NCBI GenBank assembly: GCA_003158295.1
Contig: PMIP01000098.1
Span: forward strand, 1 to 33,178
Length of the DNA stretch: 33,178 nucleotides
Reading direction: 5' to 3'
Source: Chloroflexota bacterium
Lineage (GTDB): Bacteria; Chloroflexota; Limnocylindria; Limnocylindrales; CSP1-4
Under the pieces are notes generated by a model. That model had not been told where the DNA came from and ran no database searches. It saw only the letters and a program-made list of their open reading frames with translations. Positions 19,327-28,802 of the stretch are shown piece by piece (position 1 is the stretch's first letter; each line of letters begins with the position of its first letter). The translations under genes were made by a program, and so were the position numbers.

Positions 19327-19467
19327 GAGCCTATTCTCTCGCTTCTGGCCTGAAAGCTCCTGGTTTCCCCAGGTGAGCGCGCCGCCGGTCCGGCGTGGCG
19401 CCATCGGCTCCCCTCAGGATCTTGCGAACTGCTGAGATAATGCGGTCGTTTGCTGCGAGGGTGAGTC

Positions 19468-20250
19468 GTGACGGAAGATCTGGCGAAAGCACTGCCGGTG
19501 GAAGCTCACCGCGCCCTGGTGCTCCACGATCGTCGGCTCGTCGTGGACCTGATCGAGCTGACGCTCAATCACGGACTGTTCGTCGTTCGGGCCGCGCGCA
19601 ACCTCTCAGAAGCAGAGGCCATCCTGGCCGAGTGGCAGCCCCACATCACCGTTGTCGACATGGACCACGACGACAGCACCGCCTTGCTCCAGCTGCTCGG
19701 CGCGTCGAACACGCTGACGCGGAGCGTGACGCCGGTCCTGGGCCTGACTCAGCGCGGCGACCTGCAAACGAAGCTCAAGGCTTTCGACCTCGGGGTCGAC
19801 GACATTCTGACCGTGCCCTTCTCGCCCGAAGAGCTGCTGGCGCGCTCGATCGTAATCACACGGCGGGCGACAGGCGCCGATCGACCGATCGTGCCCACGA
19901 TCAGTCTCGGCGAGATCGAGATCGACATTCTCAACCGCCAGGTGCGGGCGGGCCAGTCGGTCGTGCACCTGAGCGGCATCGAGCAGAGCCTCTTGTATCT
20001 GCTCGCCAGTCGGTGCGGGCGGGTCGTCAACAGAGACGAGATCCTCGACGCCATCTGGGGCACCGACTTCGTGGCCGAAAGCAACATCGTGGATCGCCAC
20101 ATCCGGAGCCTGCGCATCAAGCTGCAGAACGGCTATCGACATCCGCGCTTCATAGCCACCGTCCCCGGCAAGGGCTATCGATTCATCCCCACGTTCTCGA
20201 ATCGGGGATGGGACGACGAGCCGGATCGGGACGAATCCTCCACGCGCTGA
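19468..20250 (+). CDS. OmpR/PhoB-type response regulator with atypical receiver domain
   Basis: N-terminal REC-like domain (HITVVDMDHDDSTALL...TPVLGLTQRGDLQTKLKAFDLGVDDILTVPFSPEELLAR) and C-terminal winged helix (VNRDEILDAIWGTDFVAESNIVDRHIRSLRIKLQ...IATVPGKGYRFIP). Confidence 0.9.
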   Translation: MTEDLAKALPVEAHRALVLHDRRLVVDLIELTLNHGLFVVRAARNLSEAEAILAEWQPHITVVDMDHDDSTALLQLLGASNTLTRSVTPVLGLTQRGDLQTKLKAFDLGVDDILTVPFSPEELLARSIVITRRATGADRPIVPTISLGEIEIDILNRQVRAGQSVVHLSGIEQSLLYLLASRCGRVVNRDEILDAIWGTDFVAESNIVDRHIRSLRIKLQNGYRHPRFIATVPGKGYRFIPTFSNRGWDDEPDRDESSTR

Positions 20251-20409
20251 GAGTCGCCCAACCCGACGCCGGATCGGCTTCTCCTGCCGGCCGCGGCCGC
20301 GGAAGCCCCGTATTACGGAGCGTCATGACGCGAGGACGCTCCAGGCCCAGAGTTGCCGGCGCAAGCACGAGTGGCTTCATGGAGGAATGAAGTCCAGAGG
20401 AGGACGCCG

Positions 20410-20763
20410 ATGGCCGGTAGCAGAGCGGTGCAACCGTATGCTCGCACGTGGGTCTGGGGCCTGGAAAGTGATCGCGGGGCCCGCGCCGGGCTCAGGCTGA
20501 TCAGTTCTGACCGGAAGTTCGTGTTGCGCTGCTATCCAAGGGATGACGCGCAGTTCGAGGCTGATGTACGGAGGGTAGTCGCGGAGCTGCAGCAGGTGGC
20601 CTGGGGCTGGAGGACATTCCTGGAGCAGGCCAGGAACCGGGTGAAGCGACTCTATCCCGACGTCACGATCCAGCCACGCGATCGCCTTGCGGCGGGCGAT
20701 GCCCCGGATGAGCTGTGGTATTGCTACCGCGACGGCGGATTCCTGGGCGCGCGCTCAACCTAG
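20410..20763 (+). CDS. hypothetical protein (117 aa)
   Basis: ATG at 20410 preceded by GAGGAGGACGCC; MAGSRAVQPYARTWVWGLESDRGARAGLRLISSDRKFVLRCYPRD... Confidence 0.6.
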   Translation: MAGSRAVQPYARTWVWGLESDRGARAGLRLISSDRKFVLRCYPRDDAQFEADVRRVVAELQQVAWGWRTFLEQARNRVKRLYPDVTIQPRDRLAAGDAPDELWYCYRDGGFLGARST

Positions 20764-20919
20764 CCCGGCACGCGACCGCGCGCTGCAGGCCGGATCCTCG
20801 CGGATTCTTGCGGCGATCAAGCCAAACGGGGGATTGACCGCGCGACAAGAGTACCTACCCTAATGGCGCCCATCGGGCCCGGCCCCGTCATCGACCGCCC
20901 GAGGCGAAAGGGAGATCCC

Positions 20920-21162
20920 GTGAGCCCGCTCGACCTGATCCTATGGTCGCTGGCTGGGGCTGGCGCGATCGTGGCCATCGGCCTCGCCTTAGCCGTGGCC
21001 ACCGTAGCTCTGGCCAGAGCCCTGGCCATTGTTCGCTCAGCGCTCCAGTCGAGCCCGCACAACGAGATGGGGCAGAGTCTGGCGGCACTGGCCGAGAACC
21101 TCAGCCAGGGCGCCGCCGGGGCAAGCCGCAGCTTGATCAACCGGCTGGATTCCGCACCCTAG
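20920..21162 (+). CDS. small single-TM protein (80 aa), first of a tandem pair
   Basis: GTG at 20920 with AAAGGGAGA upstream; VSPLDLILWSLAGAGAIVAIGLALAVATVALARALAIVRSALQSSPHNEMG... Confidence 0.7.
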   Translation: MSPLDLILWSLAGAGAIVAIGLALAVATVALARALAIVRSALQSSPHNEMGQSLAALAENLSQGAAGASRSLINRLDSAP

Positions 21163-21220
21163 AGGCACGCACCGGGCTCGGTCTCGAGTCAAGGGACCGC
21201 CCAGAACGAAGGGAGACCCC

Positions 21221-21400
21221 GTGAACCCGCTCGATCTGATCCTTTGGTCGCTCGCCAGCGGAGGCGCGATCGTGGTGGTCGCGATCGCCCTCTCCATCGC
21301 CCTCGTCGCTCTCGCCATGGCGACCATCGTCGTCCGCTCGGCGTTCGGCAGCGAGTCCAAGAGAGCTCTCGGTAGCGACTGGATCGCCTCGCCGAAGTAG
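21221..21400 (+). CDS. small single-TM protein (59 aa), second of a tandem pair
   Basis: Manual translation VNPLDLILWSLASGGAIVVVAIALSIALVALAMATIVVRSAFGSESKRALGSDWIASPK-stop. Homologous to 20920-21162, with a similar upstream RBS region (GAAGGGAGACCCC). Not on the ORF track. Confidence 0.7.
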   Translation: MNPLDLILWSLASGGAIVVVAIALSIALVALAMATIVVRSAFGSESKRALGSDWIASPK

Positions 21401-21624
21401 GCGGGAATCCATCGAGAGCCGCGAGTCAAGCCAGACAGCGGCGTAGTAGCCCAAGGGGGCGCCCGCAGCCGGCCCAGTTTCGCTGCGGGCCCGAGACATG
21501 TACTCGGATCAGTGGGACTACCGCACTTGCCCGGCGGAGCCCGAGCGCGTCGATTCGTCCGGGCCGTCCCGTCACCGGTTCCGCGTGCCAGAATGACGTT
21601 TTCCGGACCGTGGTGGAGGGTTCC

Positions 21625-22128
21625 GTGAGGATGAGCCTGTCTATTCGAAAGTCAGCTGCCCTTCTCTGCGCCGTGCCGCTGTTGCTGGCAGGCTGCTCGT
21701 CGTCGAGCGCTACGCTGCCACCCCTCGCGCCCGCCTCGGGATCCGTGCCCACCTCGGGATCCGTCACGGCACAGGCGCCGGCGGCGCCGACCGATTTCAC
21801 TGCCCTGGTGGAGAACGGAACGGTTCCATGCCCGAGCCCCGATCCCAGCTTCCCCGACGTCCCCTGCAAGCAGACCAACCTCGCATGGACGTACGGCTCC
21901 GCGCCGGGAACCCGGTTTCGCATCTACCGGGTCTGGATAGGCGAAGATCCAAACGCCACATGCGCGACCTCCGACGCTCAGGCATCGGTGGTGCTCGAAA
22001 CGGAGCCCGGTATCACGAGCGGCCACCTCTTCGACGAAGTCTCCGTGGGCGGAGGACCTCTGTGTTTGTGGGTCACGGCCGTGAACGCGGCGGGTGAGTC
22101 TCAGAAGGTCCCAGCCCAGGGCCAATAG
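21625..22128 (+). CDS. secreted lipoprotein, possible Ig/FnIII-like fold
   Basis: Lipoprotein signal KSAALLCAVPLLLAGCSSSS; C-terminal TNLAWTYGSAPGTRFRIYRVWIG...LWVTAVNAAGESQ resembles a fibronectin-type domain. Confidence 0.75.
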   Translation: MRMSLSIRKSAALLCAVPLLLAGCSSSSATLPPLAPASGSVPTSGSVTAQAPAAPTDFTALVENGTVPCPSPDPSFPDVPCKQTNLAWTYGSAPGTRFRIYRVWIGEDPNATCATSDAQASVVLETEPGITSGHLFDEVSVGGGPLCLWVTAVNAAGESQKVPAQGQ

Positions 22129-22150
22129 ACCGCCTCGTCGCCTCGCGCAG

Positions 22151-22846
22151 CTACAGCCGCAGCCTTCCGAAGAACGGGCGCCGGCGCACCTGACCATCCC
22201 CGAAGCCTCCGGCGCCGACGAGTGGCACGAAGACGCACGCCCCGGCCGGGGACTCCTCGAAATCTGCTCCGTGGCGGACAACGAGCACCATCTCCTGCAG
22301 CTCGGGCGTCCCGACCGGGACCACGAGGCGGCCGCCCTCGGCCAGCTGTTCCCGCAGAGCGACGGGCACGGCCGGCGCGGCGGCGGTGACCACGATGGCC
22401 TCGAACGGGGCCTCGTCGGGGCGGCCCAGGCTGCCGTCCCCCACCTCGACTCGGACGAGATCCAGAAGGTCCAGCTGCGCCAGCCTGGCCACGGCGGTGG
22501 CCGCCAGTTCGGCATGGCGCTCGATGGTGATTACGCGGCAGCCGATCGCGGCCAGGACGGCGGCCTGGTAGCCGGAGCCCGTCCCCACCTCCAGGACGCG
22601 CATCCCCGGCCGGGGCTCCAGCATCTCGGTCATCTGGGCCACGATGTACGGCTGGCTGATCGCTTGTCCGACCTCGATCGGCAGGGCCTCGTCGCCGTAG
22701 GCGTGCCTGGAGAGATCGCTCGGAACGAACAGCTCGCGCGGCACCGCGGCCATCGCCGCCAGAACGGCCTCGTCGCGAATGCCGCGGCCGCGGAGCTGGC
22801 GCTCGACCATCTCCGCCCGGAGCCGTGCGGCCGTATCCGAATCCAC
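22151..22846 (-). CDS. pcm: protein-L-isoaspartate O-methyltransferase
   Basis: RDEAVLAAMAAVPRELFVPSDLSRHAYGDEALPIEVGQAISQPYIVAQMTEML...VLEVGTGSGYQAAVLAAIG...EGGRLVVPVG. Confidence 0.95.
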   Translation of the reverse strand: MDSDTAARLRAEMVERQLRGRGIRDEAVLAAMAAVPRELFVPSDLSRHAYGDEALPIEVGQAISQPYIVAQMTEMLEPRPGMRVLEVGTGSGYQAAVLAAIGCRVITIERHAELAATAVARLAQLDLLDLVRVEVGDGSLGRPDEAPFEAIVVTAAAPAVPVALREQLAEGGRLVVPVGTPELQEMVLVVRHGADFEESPAGACVFVPLVGAGGFGDGQVRRRPFFGRLRL

Positions 22847-23014
22847 GCGTGGAAGATACGCCTGCGTGGAGACGAGAGGAGCGACGAGCGGTGGTGCGGA
22901 GACGCCGATGGCGGAATCTGGGCGAGATCACCGCTCGCCGCCCCCGTCCGTCAGTAGACTGTCGCTGCGACGTCGGAGCCGAGGGCGCAGAACCACTCGC
23001 CGGGGGACCGAGCC

Positions 23015-24370
23015 ATGGACGCCATCGCCTCTCACCACCGAGCATGGGCGGGACGGCTCAGAGGCCCGATAGCCGTACTCGCGGTCGGATGTCTGGTAGC
23101 CGGGTGCACCGCGGCTGCGGCCTCGCCTTCGCCAACCACCACACCTGAGTTCTCTCCTGCAGCGAGCGCATCGGCCCAGCTCACAATCGGCCCGACTTCG
23201 AATCCAACCCCGACGACGCTCCCGAGCGTTGGCACGGCTCCGGCGGGCAGATGGACCGGTATCCGATGGATCGCCGCCGGCCCGGTCTTCCCGCAAACCC
23301 CGGTCCCGGACGCCGGCGAAGGATCATCCGTCCAGATCAGTGTGTTCGGCTGGAGCCGAGGTTATGTAGGTTTCCGGACCGCGGTTTCCACGATCTCCTC
23401 AATGACGGAACCGCTCGCCGAGAAATGGGCCATGGTCTCAACCGCGTCGGCAGATGGACTTCGCTGGACGCCGGGCAAGGCCCTAGACGCCGGGGACGTG
23501 ATGAACTCCTGGGTCTACATGAGCGAGGTCGCGGAGGGTCCGGCCGGGCTGCTGGCCGTGGGCCGAAATCCGGCGGCAATGTGCGGCGGGCCTCCCACGG
23601 TGAAGGCCCTGTGGACCTCACCCGACGGGCAGACCTGGACTCGCGTCCAGCTACCGGCCGACTTCGCTTCGGCTCGCGTCTACACGGTGGACGCCGGCTC
23701 CGCCGGCTACATCGCCACGGGGACCCTCAAGGACGAGGTGACGCCCGCGGTGTGGGTCTCGGCAGACGGCAGGTCGTGGCACCGGGCCGCTCTCCCCAAG
23801 CCATCTACCGGCGTGATCGTGGATGGAGCCACCGCCTTTGCCGGCGGGTACGTGATCTCGGGCGCTCATCCTTTCGAGGCCGGCTGCGGTGAGTCCGAGT
23901 ACGTTCCCTCGCTGTGGTGGTCCGCCGACGGCAACAGCTGGACGCAGACCAAGCCGCCCGGAGCCATGCCTGCGGACTCCGTCTCCGTGACCGTCAACCG
24001 GATCAGCGACCGCGCCCTGGTAGCCATCGCGCAGCAGTGGAACGCGACCAGCCTGGTCACTTCGCAGCAAGTCTGGGTCAGCGGCGACGGTCGCACCTGG
24101 AACTCGATCAAGTCGCCCTCGAGCCTGCTCAGCGACCGCATCCTCACTAACGGGCAGCGTGGCGTCGTGGTCGTCCAGGCTGCCGGCGGCGGTCCCCCGA
24201 CCATCGCGACCGTCGATGACGACCTTACGGTGACGACGCTCGGCCAGTCAGGTCAGGGCCCGGTCGACTCGGACACGTCCACTGAATGGACGTCCGCGCT
24301 CGGGCCTACCGGAGTCTTGGTCGTGAGCGTCGACGGCCTCAACCTGTGGCTGGGCGTGCCGACGGGCTAG
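23015..24370 (+). CDS. secreted lipoprotein with BNR-like repeats
   Basis: Signal/lipobox (IAVLAVGCLVAGCTAAAASPSP) and repeated WxSxDGxxW motifs (TSPDGQTWTRV, SADGRSWHRA, SADGNSWTQT, SGDGRTWNSI). Confidence 0.85.
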   Translation: MDAIASHHRAWAGRLRGPIAVLAVGCLVAGCTAAAASPSPTTTPEFSPAASASAQLTIGPTSNPTPTTLPSVGTAPAGRWTGIRWIAAGPVFPQTPVPDAGEGSSVQISVFGWSRGYVGFRTAVSTISSMTEPLAEKWAMVSTASADGLRWTPGKALDAGDVMNSWVYMSEVAEGPAGLLAVGRNPAAMCGGPPTVKALWTSPDGQTWTRVQLPADFASARVYTVDAGSAGYIATGTLKDEVTPAVWVSADGRSWHRAALPKPSTGVIVDGATAFAGGYVISGAHPFEAGCGESEYVPSLWWSADGNSWTQTKPPGAMPADSVSVTVNRISDRALVAIAQQWNATSLVTSQQVWVSGDGRTWNSIKSPSSLLSDRILTNGQRGVVVVQAAGGGPPTIATVDDDLTVTTLGQSGQGPVDSDTSTEWTSALGPTGVLVVSVDGLNLWLGVPTG

Positions 24371-24879
24371 CTCGCGCTGGGAGACGCGACCGGAGACGGA
24401 GTCGGGGCGGGTGTCGGCGTTGCCACAGGCGACGCGGACGGCGCGACCGAGACGGACGGTCCCGCACTCGGCGGAAGAGTACCGTTGAAGGTCGGCACGA
24501 CGAGCGGCGGAGCCGTGGGGACGGCCGGCTGCGGAACGTAGTTCCCGGCCAGGGCAATGGCCAGGACGCCGATCAGGACGACGGCGGCGAGCAGGGCGTA
24601 GATGGCCGAGGCTCGATCGTCGATGTGGACTCGCTCATGAGATTCGCGGACCGATCCCGTCACCCGATGGCCGGTATCCTCGGTCTGCCCGCCGCGGCCA
24701 AGGCCGAACCGGCGACCCGATGGCGCGCCGACCGGGGGGCGACCCTCGTCCTCGTCCGACTCTTCTGGCTCGCCTTCGCCCTCGAAACCCTCTTCGGGGC
24801 TCTCTTCGAACTCGTCTTCGCCCGGCACCAGCCCGTTGGGCGAAAGCTCCTCTTCTGTGTCCTTATCGCGGTCCGACAT
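24367..24879 (-). CDS. single-TM protein with acidic N-terminus and Pro/Ser/Ala-rich extracytoplasmic tail
   Basis: MSDRDKDTEEELSPNGLVPGEDEFEESPEEGFEGEGEPEESDEDEG..., one TM (AIYALLAAVVLIGVLAIALAGNYV), then a low-complexity tail. Confidence 0.75.
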   Translation of the reverse strand: MSDRDKDTEEELSPNGLVPGEDEFEESPEEGFEGEGEPEESDEDEGRPPVGAPSGRRFGLGRGGQTEDTGHRVTGSVRESHERVHIDDRASAIYALLAAVVLIGVLAIALAGNYVPQPAVPTAPPLVVPTFNGTLPPSAGPSVSVAPSASPVATPTPAPTPSPVASPSAS

Positions 24880-25079
24880 GCCCTCGCGTCACTCCTGTGC
24901 TGGCGGCCGCCGAGTCCGGCCCACCCGGGATGGGCACCGCTGGTGCCTTGAATGCGTCGTTGGCCGGTGCGAGTTGCCCGCCGGTGTTGGCGGACTTGGA
25001 CGCACCGCTGTTCGGCAGTTTAGCCGACGTGTTCCGTTGCCGCGCGCCGCAGGCACCGGACCCCATCCCCTTCGAGGGG

Positions 25080-27089
25080 TTACGCGCGGCGGATCGGGCG
25101 GACCAACAGCCCGGCGAGACCGGCGGCAGCCGTCAGGATCCCGCAAATGGCGATGACGGGACGGAAGCCAACGAGCTGGGCGAGCGCTCCGCTGCTGACC
25201 ATGGCCACGGCCAGGACTCCGTTGACGACGGCCAGGCGGATCGCGACAACGCGCCCGAGCATCTCGTCCGGGGTGCGCTGCTGGAAGAGGGTCTGGCTCG
25301 GGATCACGAACGTGACGTTCGCCAGGCCGATCGCCAGCGCCAGGATCAGGGCGAGTGGCAGGTTCTGGGTCGCGGCCAGGGCCGTCATCGCCACGCCCAG
25401 CGCCGTGAACGCGGCGATGATGCTCGGCCCCTTGGGGATGCGCGTGGCCAGGCCGCCCAGGACGATGCCGCCGCCGAGCAGGCCCACGCCCATCGACATC
25501 TCGAAGAGGCCGTATGCGGTGGGCGCATCCGTACCGGCGAGCGCCAGAGAGGCGATGAGGAGCGGCGCGAGCGCGTCCAGGGCGCCTGTCCCTAACTCGG
25601 CCACGGCGGCCTGGACGGTGGTGGCGAAGAGCACGGTCTCGGAGCGAAGGAAGCGCCAGCCGGCCAGGAGGTCCGCGAGGATGGAGGCCGGCACGGACGT
25701 GGCCTCGCGGGCCAAGGCGGCGCCCGCCCCCGCGGCGGCCGACTCCCCCGCTCCCGCCGCGGCCGACTCCCTCGCGGCACCTTCCCGCCCGGCCCCTTCC
25801 CGCGCCCCCACGCCGCTCCGAACGAATGGCGGTATCGCAATGGCCGCGACCAGCGCCGCCGACGCCAGGTAGCTCGCCCCGTCCAGCCAGAACGCCAGCG
25901 CCAGCGAGGAGCCCAGGAACGCCACGAAGAGCCCGCCCAGGCCGTAGCCCACCAGGTCCGTGGCCGTATCCGCGACCCACATGGCCGAGTTGGCGGTCAG
26001 CAGATCCTCAGCCGGAACCACCCGCGGCAGCGCCGCCGCCCGGGCCGGCCGGAAGAACGACGAGACGGCCGCGAGCAGGAAGACCAGCGCCACCACCAGG
26101 CCCACGTGCACGCCGGACGCCACGGGGATGATCCCCACGATCGCCGCCCGCAGCAGGTCAGAACCCACCATCACGTGCTTGCGGTCCCAGCGATCCACCA
26201 GGGCCCCGGCCACCGGACCAACCAGGAAGCTCGGGACCGTCATCGCGGCGAAGACCAGGCCCAGCGCCAGCGGTGACGAGTCCGTGGCCCGTGCCACCAG
26301 GAAGACCAGCGCGACCTGGTGGATCCGATCCCCCAGCGAGCTGACCACCTGGCTCAGCCACATGGCGGAGAAGGCGCCGTTGCCGGCAAGCCGCACGTAC
26401 GGATGGCCGAGCGGCCCACGCACCGCCGCCTTCGCGGCCACTTCCGCCTCCGCGACCACTCCCGCGGACGGATACGTGGGCGCGTACGAAAGCGCGCTCG
26501 CCGGCGAGATGCGCTCCACGAGCTGCGCCGGGTAGAGGGCCGGGGATCGAACCGCGGCGGCGAAGACGAAGAAGGCCAGGCCGGCCCCCAGGAGCAGGTC
26601 ACCGAAGGAGGCGACCGACTGGATCATCGGGATCGGGATCGGAATCGGGATGATGTCGACGAGCGGTCCGCCGTGGGCGAAGAAGGCGGTGTCCACCGGT
26701 CCGGTCAGCAGCGTGTGGAAGCTCGAATGCACCGCGGTCGAGTCCAGTCCGGCGGCCCGCAGGCTGGGCTGCCAGACCGGCATCCAGCCTCCGTTGGCCA
26801 CGATGGCGATGCCGTTTGCCGCGGTCCCCAACGCGGCCGCGGCCATGCCGGGCAGGCTCCGGTTCGTCAGGAACATCGCGGTGAGCAGCACGTAGATAAC
26901 CAGGACGAACCACATCCGCAGGACATCCGGGATGTCGCCGGCGGCGAGCAAGCCGTCCAGCGCAAAGCGCGCAACCACGGCCGTAACCAGGGCGGGCAGG
27001 TAGCGGAGTCGAACGTCCGCGAAGTTGTCTATGCGCCCGCCGGCGAGCAAGCCCAGCCCAAGCCCCAGGAAGATGCCGAGGGTGGGCAC
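25080..27089 (-). CDS. DUF5317-like N-terminal domain fused to an MFS transporter
   Basis: Residues 1 to about 190 resemble DUF5317 (GLGLGLLAGGRIDNFADVRLRYLPALV...FLTNRSLPGMAAAALGTAANGIAIVANGGWMPV). The rest is MFS (FSAMWLSQVVSSLGDRIHQVALVFLV...GPVAGALVDRWDRKHVMVGSDLLRA). Confidence 0.88.
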   Translation of the reverse strand: MPTLGIFLGLGLGLLAGGRIDNFADVRLRYLPALVTAVVARFALDGLLAAGDIPDVLRMWFVLVIYVLLTAMFLTNRSLPGMAAAALGTAANGIAIVANGGWMPVWQPSLRAAGLDSTAVHSSFHTLLTGPVDTAFFAHGGPLVDIIPIPIPIPMIQSVASFGDLLLGAGLAFFVFAAAVRSPALYPAQLVERISPASALSYAPTYPSAGVVAEAEVAAKAAVRGPLGHPYVRLAGNGAFSAMWLSQVVSSLGDRIHQVALVFLVARATDSSPLALGLVFAAMTVPSFLVGPVAGALVDRWDRKHVMVGSDLLRAAIVGIIPVASGVHVGLVVALVFLLAAVSSFFRPARAAALPRVVPAEDLLTANSAMWVADTATDLVGYGLGGLFVAFLGSSLALAFWLDGASYLASAALVAAIAIPPFVRSGVGAREGAGREGAARESAAAGAGESAAAGAGAALAREATSVPASILADLLAGWRFLRSETVLFATTVQAAVAELGTGALDALAPLLIASLALAGTDAPTAYGLFEMSMGVGLLGGGIVLGGLATRIPKGPSIIAAFTALGVAMTALAATQNLPLALILALAIGLANVTFVIPSQTLFQQRTPDEMLGRVVAIRLAVVNGVLAVAMVSSGALAQLVGFRPVIAICGILTAAAGLAGLLVRPIRRA

Positions 27090-27092
27090 GGT

Positions 27093-28448
27093 TTAGGCGG
27101 CGCCCGGATTCCGGCCAGGCCCGGTCAGCGACCCCGCCTTCTGGCCTATCAGCGGCACGTCACGAACCTCATCGCCCCCCGAATCGGAGAGAGGTTGCGC
27201 CCATTTGGTCTTGAAGAAGGCGTCCACCACGTCCGGATCGAACTGGACCCCGCCGAACTTGCGCAGCTCAGCCAGGGCCTGTTCGGTCGTGAGGGGAATC
27301 ATGCGGTACGGGCGTGCCGCCGTCATCGCTTCAAAGGCGTCGGCCACGTGGAGGATGCGGGCCAGCAACGGGATCTCGTCCCCCACCATGCGGTCCGGAT
27401 AGCCCGATCCGTTGAACCACTCGTGGTGGTGGCGGATGATCGGCAGCTCCGCGGCCAGGTGCAGGACCGGAGCGACGATCTCCGCGCCCAGGGCCGGGTG
27501 CGAGTTCATGATCGCCCGCTCCTCGCGCGTGAGCCGCTCCTGCTTGAGCAGGACCGAGTCCGGCACGCCGATCTTGCCGATGTCATGGAGGAGGCCGCCC
27601 CACTCCAGGGCCTCCAGGTCGCTGTCGCTGACCTTCATGACCCGCCCGATGTCCATGGCGATGGACTGGACCCGGTGACTGTGGCCGCTGGTGAACGTGT
27701 CGCGCTTGTCAACCGCCTCCGCCAGGCTGCGCACGGTTTCGGTGAACATCTCTCGGACTTCCACGAACCGGCTGTACGCCAGGCGCGTCGTGTACAGCGG
27801 CACGGCGAAGAGCAGTACAGCCCACCAGCCGGCGACGATGTAGATCTGCGCCATCAGCCACGCCACGGGCGCCAGGGCGATGAGGCTGACATAGGCACCC
27901 GCGTCGGCTCGCAGGGGTGTCCAGAGGCGCTCTCCGGTTCGCAGCGACGTGAACACTGCGGACACCAGCGTGTTGAGAGAGAAGCAGACGACGGCGGCAA
28001 GGACTGTCGCGGCGAAGTCTACGGCCGCGTGAGACCGGAAGGGGATGCTCTGCAGGATAACGGCAGCCAGGATGGCCGGGCCGGCGATCACACAGTGGTT
28101 GGCGATCACTCCGTACCAGGGAACCTGCCCTTTTATCTCCCTCGCTTGGGTACTGCCGATGATGCCTACCCATGCAGCTGCCGCCGGGCCTCCCAGGCTC
28201 AGGGCCGCGACCAGCGGGGCGAACCCAACGTCGACCACGCCGCCGTCGAACATGCGAACGGCCAGAGAAGAGCCTACGAGCGAGATCCCGATCCAGAACA
28301 GCACACCCGCCGGGATTCCGGCGGGTGCGAGCCTGTCTACCGAGATCGGGGTCTGCAGAGGGCACAGCAAGACAGCGCCGACGAACAGTACCGCAGTCGC
28401 CAGCGCGACGAACGCGACCACTAGCCCCAACCGGCGGTTCATCGCCAC
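27093..28448 (-). CDS. membrane-anchored HD-GYP domain protein (putative c-di-GMP phosphodiesterase)
   Basis: TSGHSHRVQSIAMDIGR...LLHDIGKIGVPDSVL...RHHHEWFNGSGYPD...LLARILHVADAFEAMTAARPYR, preceded by multi-TM N-terminus. Confidence 0.95.
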   Translation of the reverse strand: MAMNRRLGLVVAFVALATAVLFVGAVLLCPLQTPISVDRLAPAGIPAGVLFWIGISLVGSSLAVRMFDGGVVDVGFAPLVAALSLGGPAAAAWVGIIGSTQAREIKGQVPWYGVIANHCVIAGPAILAAVILQSIPFRSHAAVDFAATVLAAVVCFSLNTLVSAVFTSLRTGERLWTPLRADAGAYVSLIALAPVAWLMAQIYIVAGWWAVLLFAVPLYTTRLAYSRFVEVREMFTETVRSLAEAVDKRDTFTSGHSHRVQSIAMDIGRVMKVSDSDLEALEWGGLLHDIGKIGVPDSVLLKQERLTREERAIMNSHPALGAEIVAPVLHLAAELPIIRHHHEWFNGSGYPDRMVGDEIPLLARILHVADAFEAMTAARPYRMIPLTTEQALAELRKFGGVQFDPDVVDAFFKTKWAQPLSDSGGDEVRDVPLIGQKAGSLTGPGRNPGAA

Positions 28449-28802
28449 TCCTCGCTCAGGCGCGGGAATCTAGCCGGAGAGAGAACCGCCCGGCTATGGG
28501 GCAGAGGTACCTAGAACGCCCTGTAGCTCGCACCGCCGCCGATGGCGGCCAGGAGTGCGGCGCTCAGGACAATCATCATTGAGCGGACTCGATGGGCCAC
28601 GGTGATCACCAGGGTCGGACGTTGGATTCGGGGGACACGGGAGCCCTCCTCAAGAAACGACAGGCAACGCACGGCGGGTTGCACCGGTGGCTTGGTACCA
28701 GCTCAAGTGCCCGAATTCGGCTGGGCCCGCAAAGCATCCGAGCGTTCTCGTCCGGAGGTGTGACGTGTAGTAGGCTCCGAACATAGGGACCCTATTGGCC
28801 CG

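Noticed and set aside
26319-28424. 701-aa plus-strand ORF
   Set aside because: Spans two clear minus-strand genes (MFS fusion and HD-GYP); composition (Arg, Gly, His, Gln rich) is typical of an antisense shadow ORF.
28500-28640. Short minus-strand frame ...RPTLVITVAHRVRSMMIVLSAALLAAIGGGASYRAF-stop
   Set aside because: Could be a small membrane peptide, but the start codon is ambiguous and I have no family or convincing RBS in the same frame.
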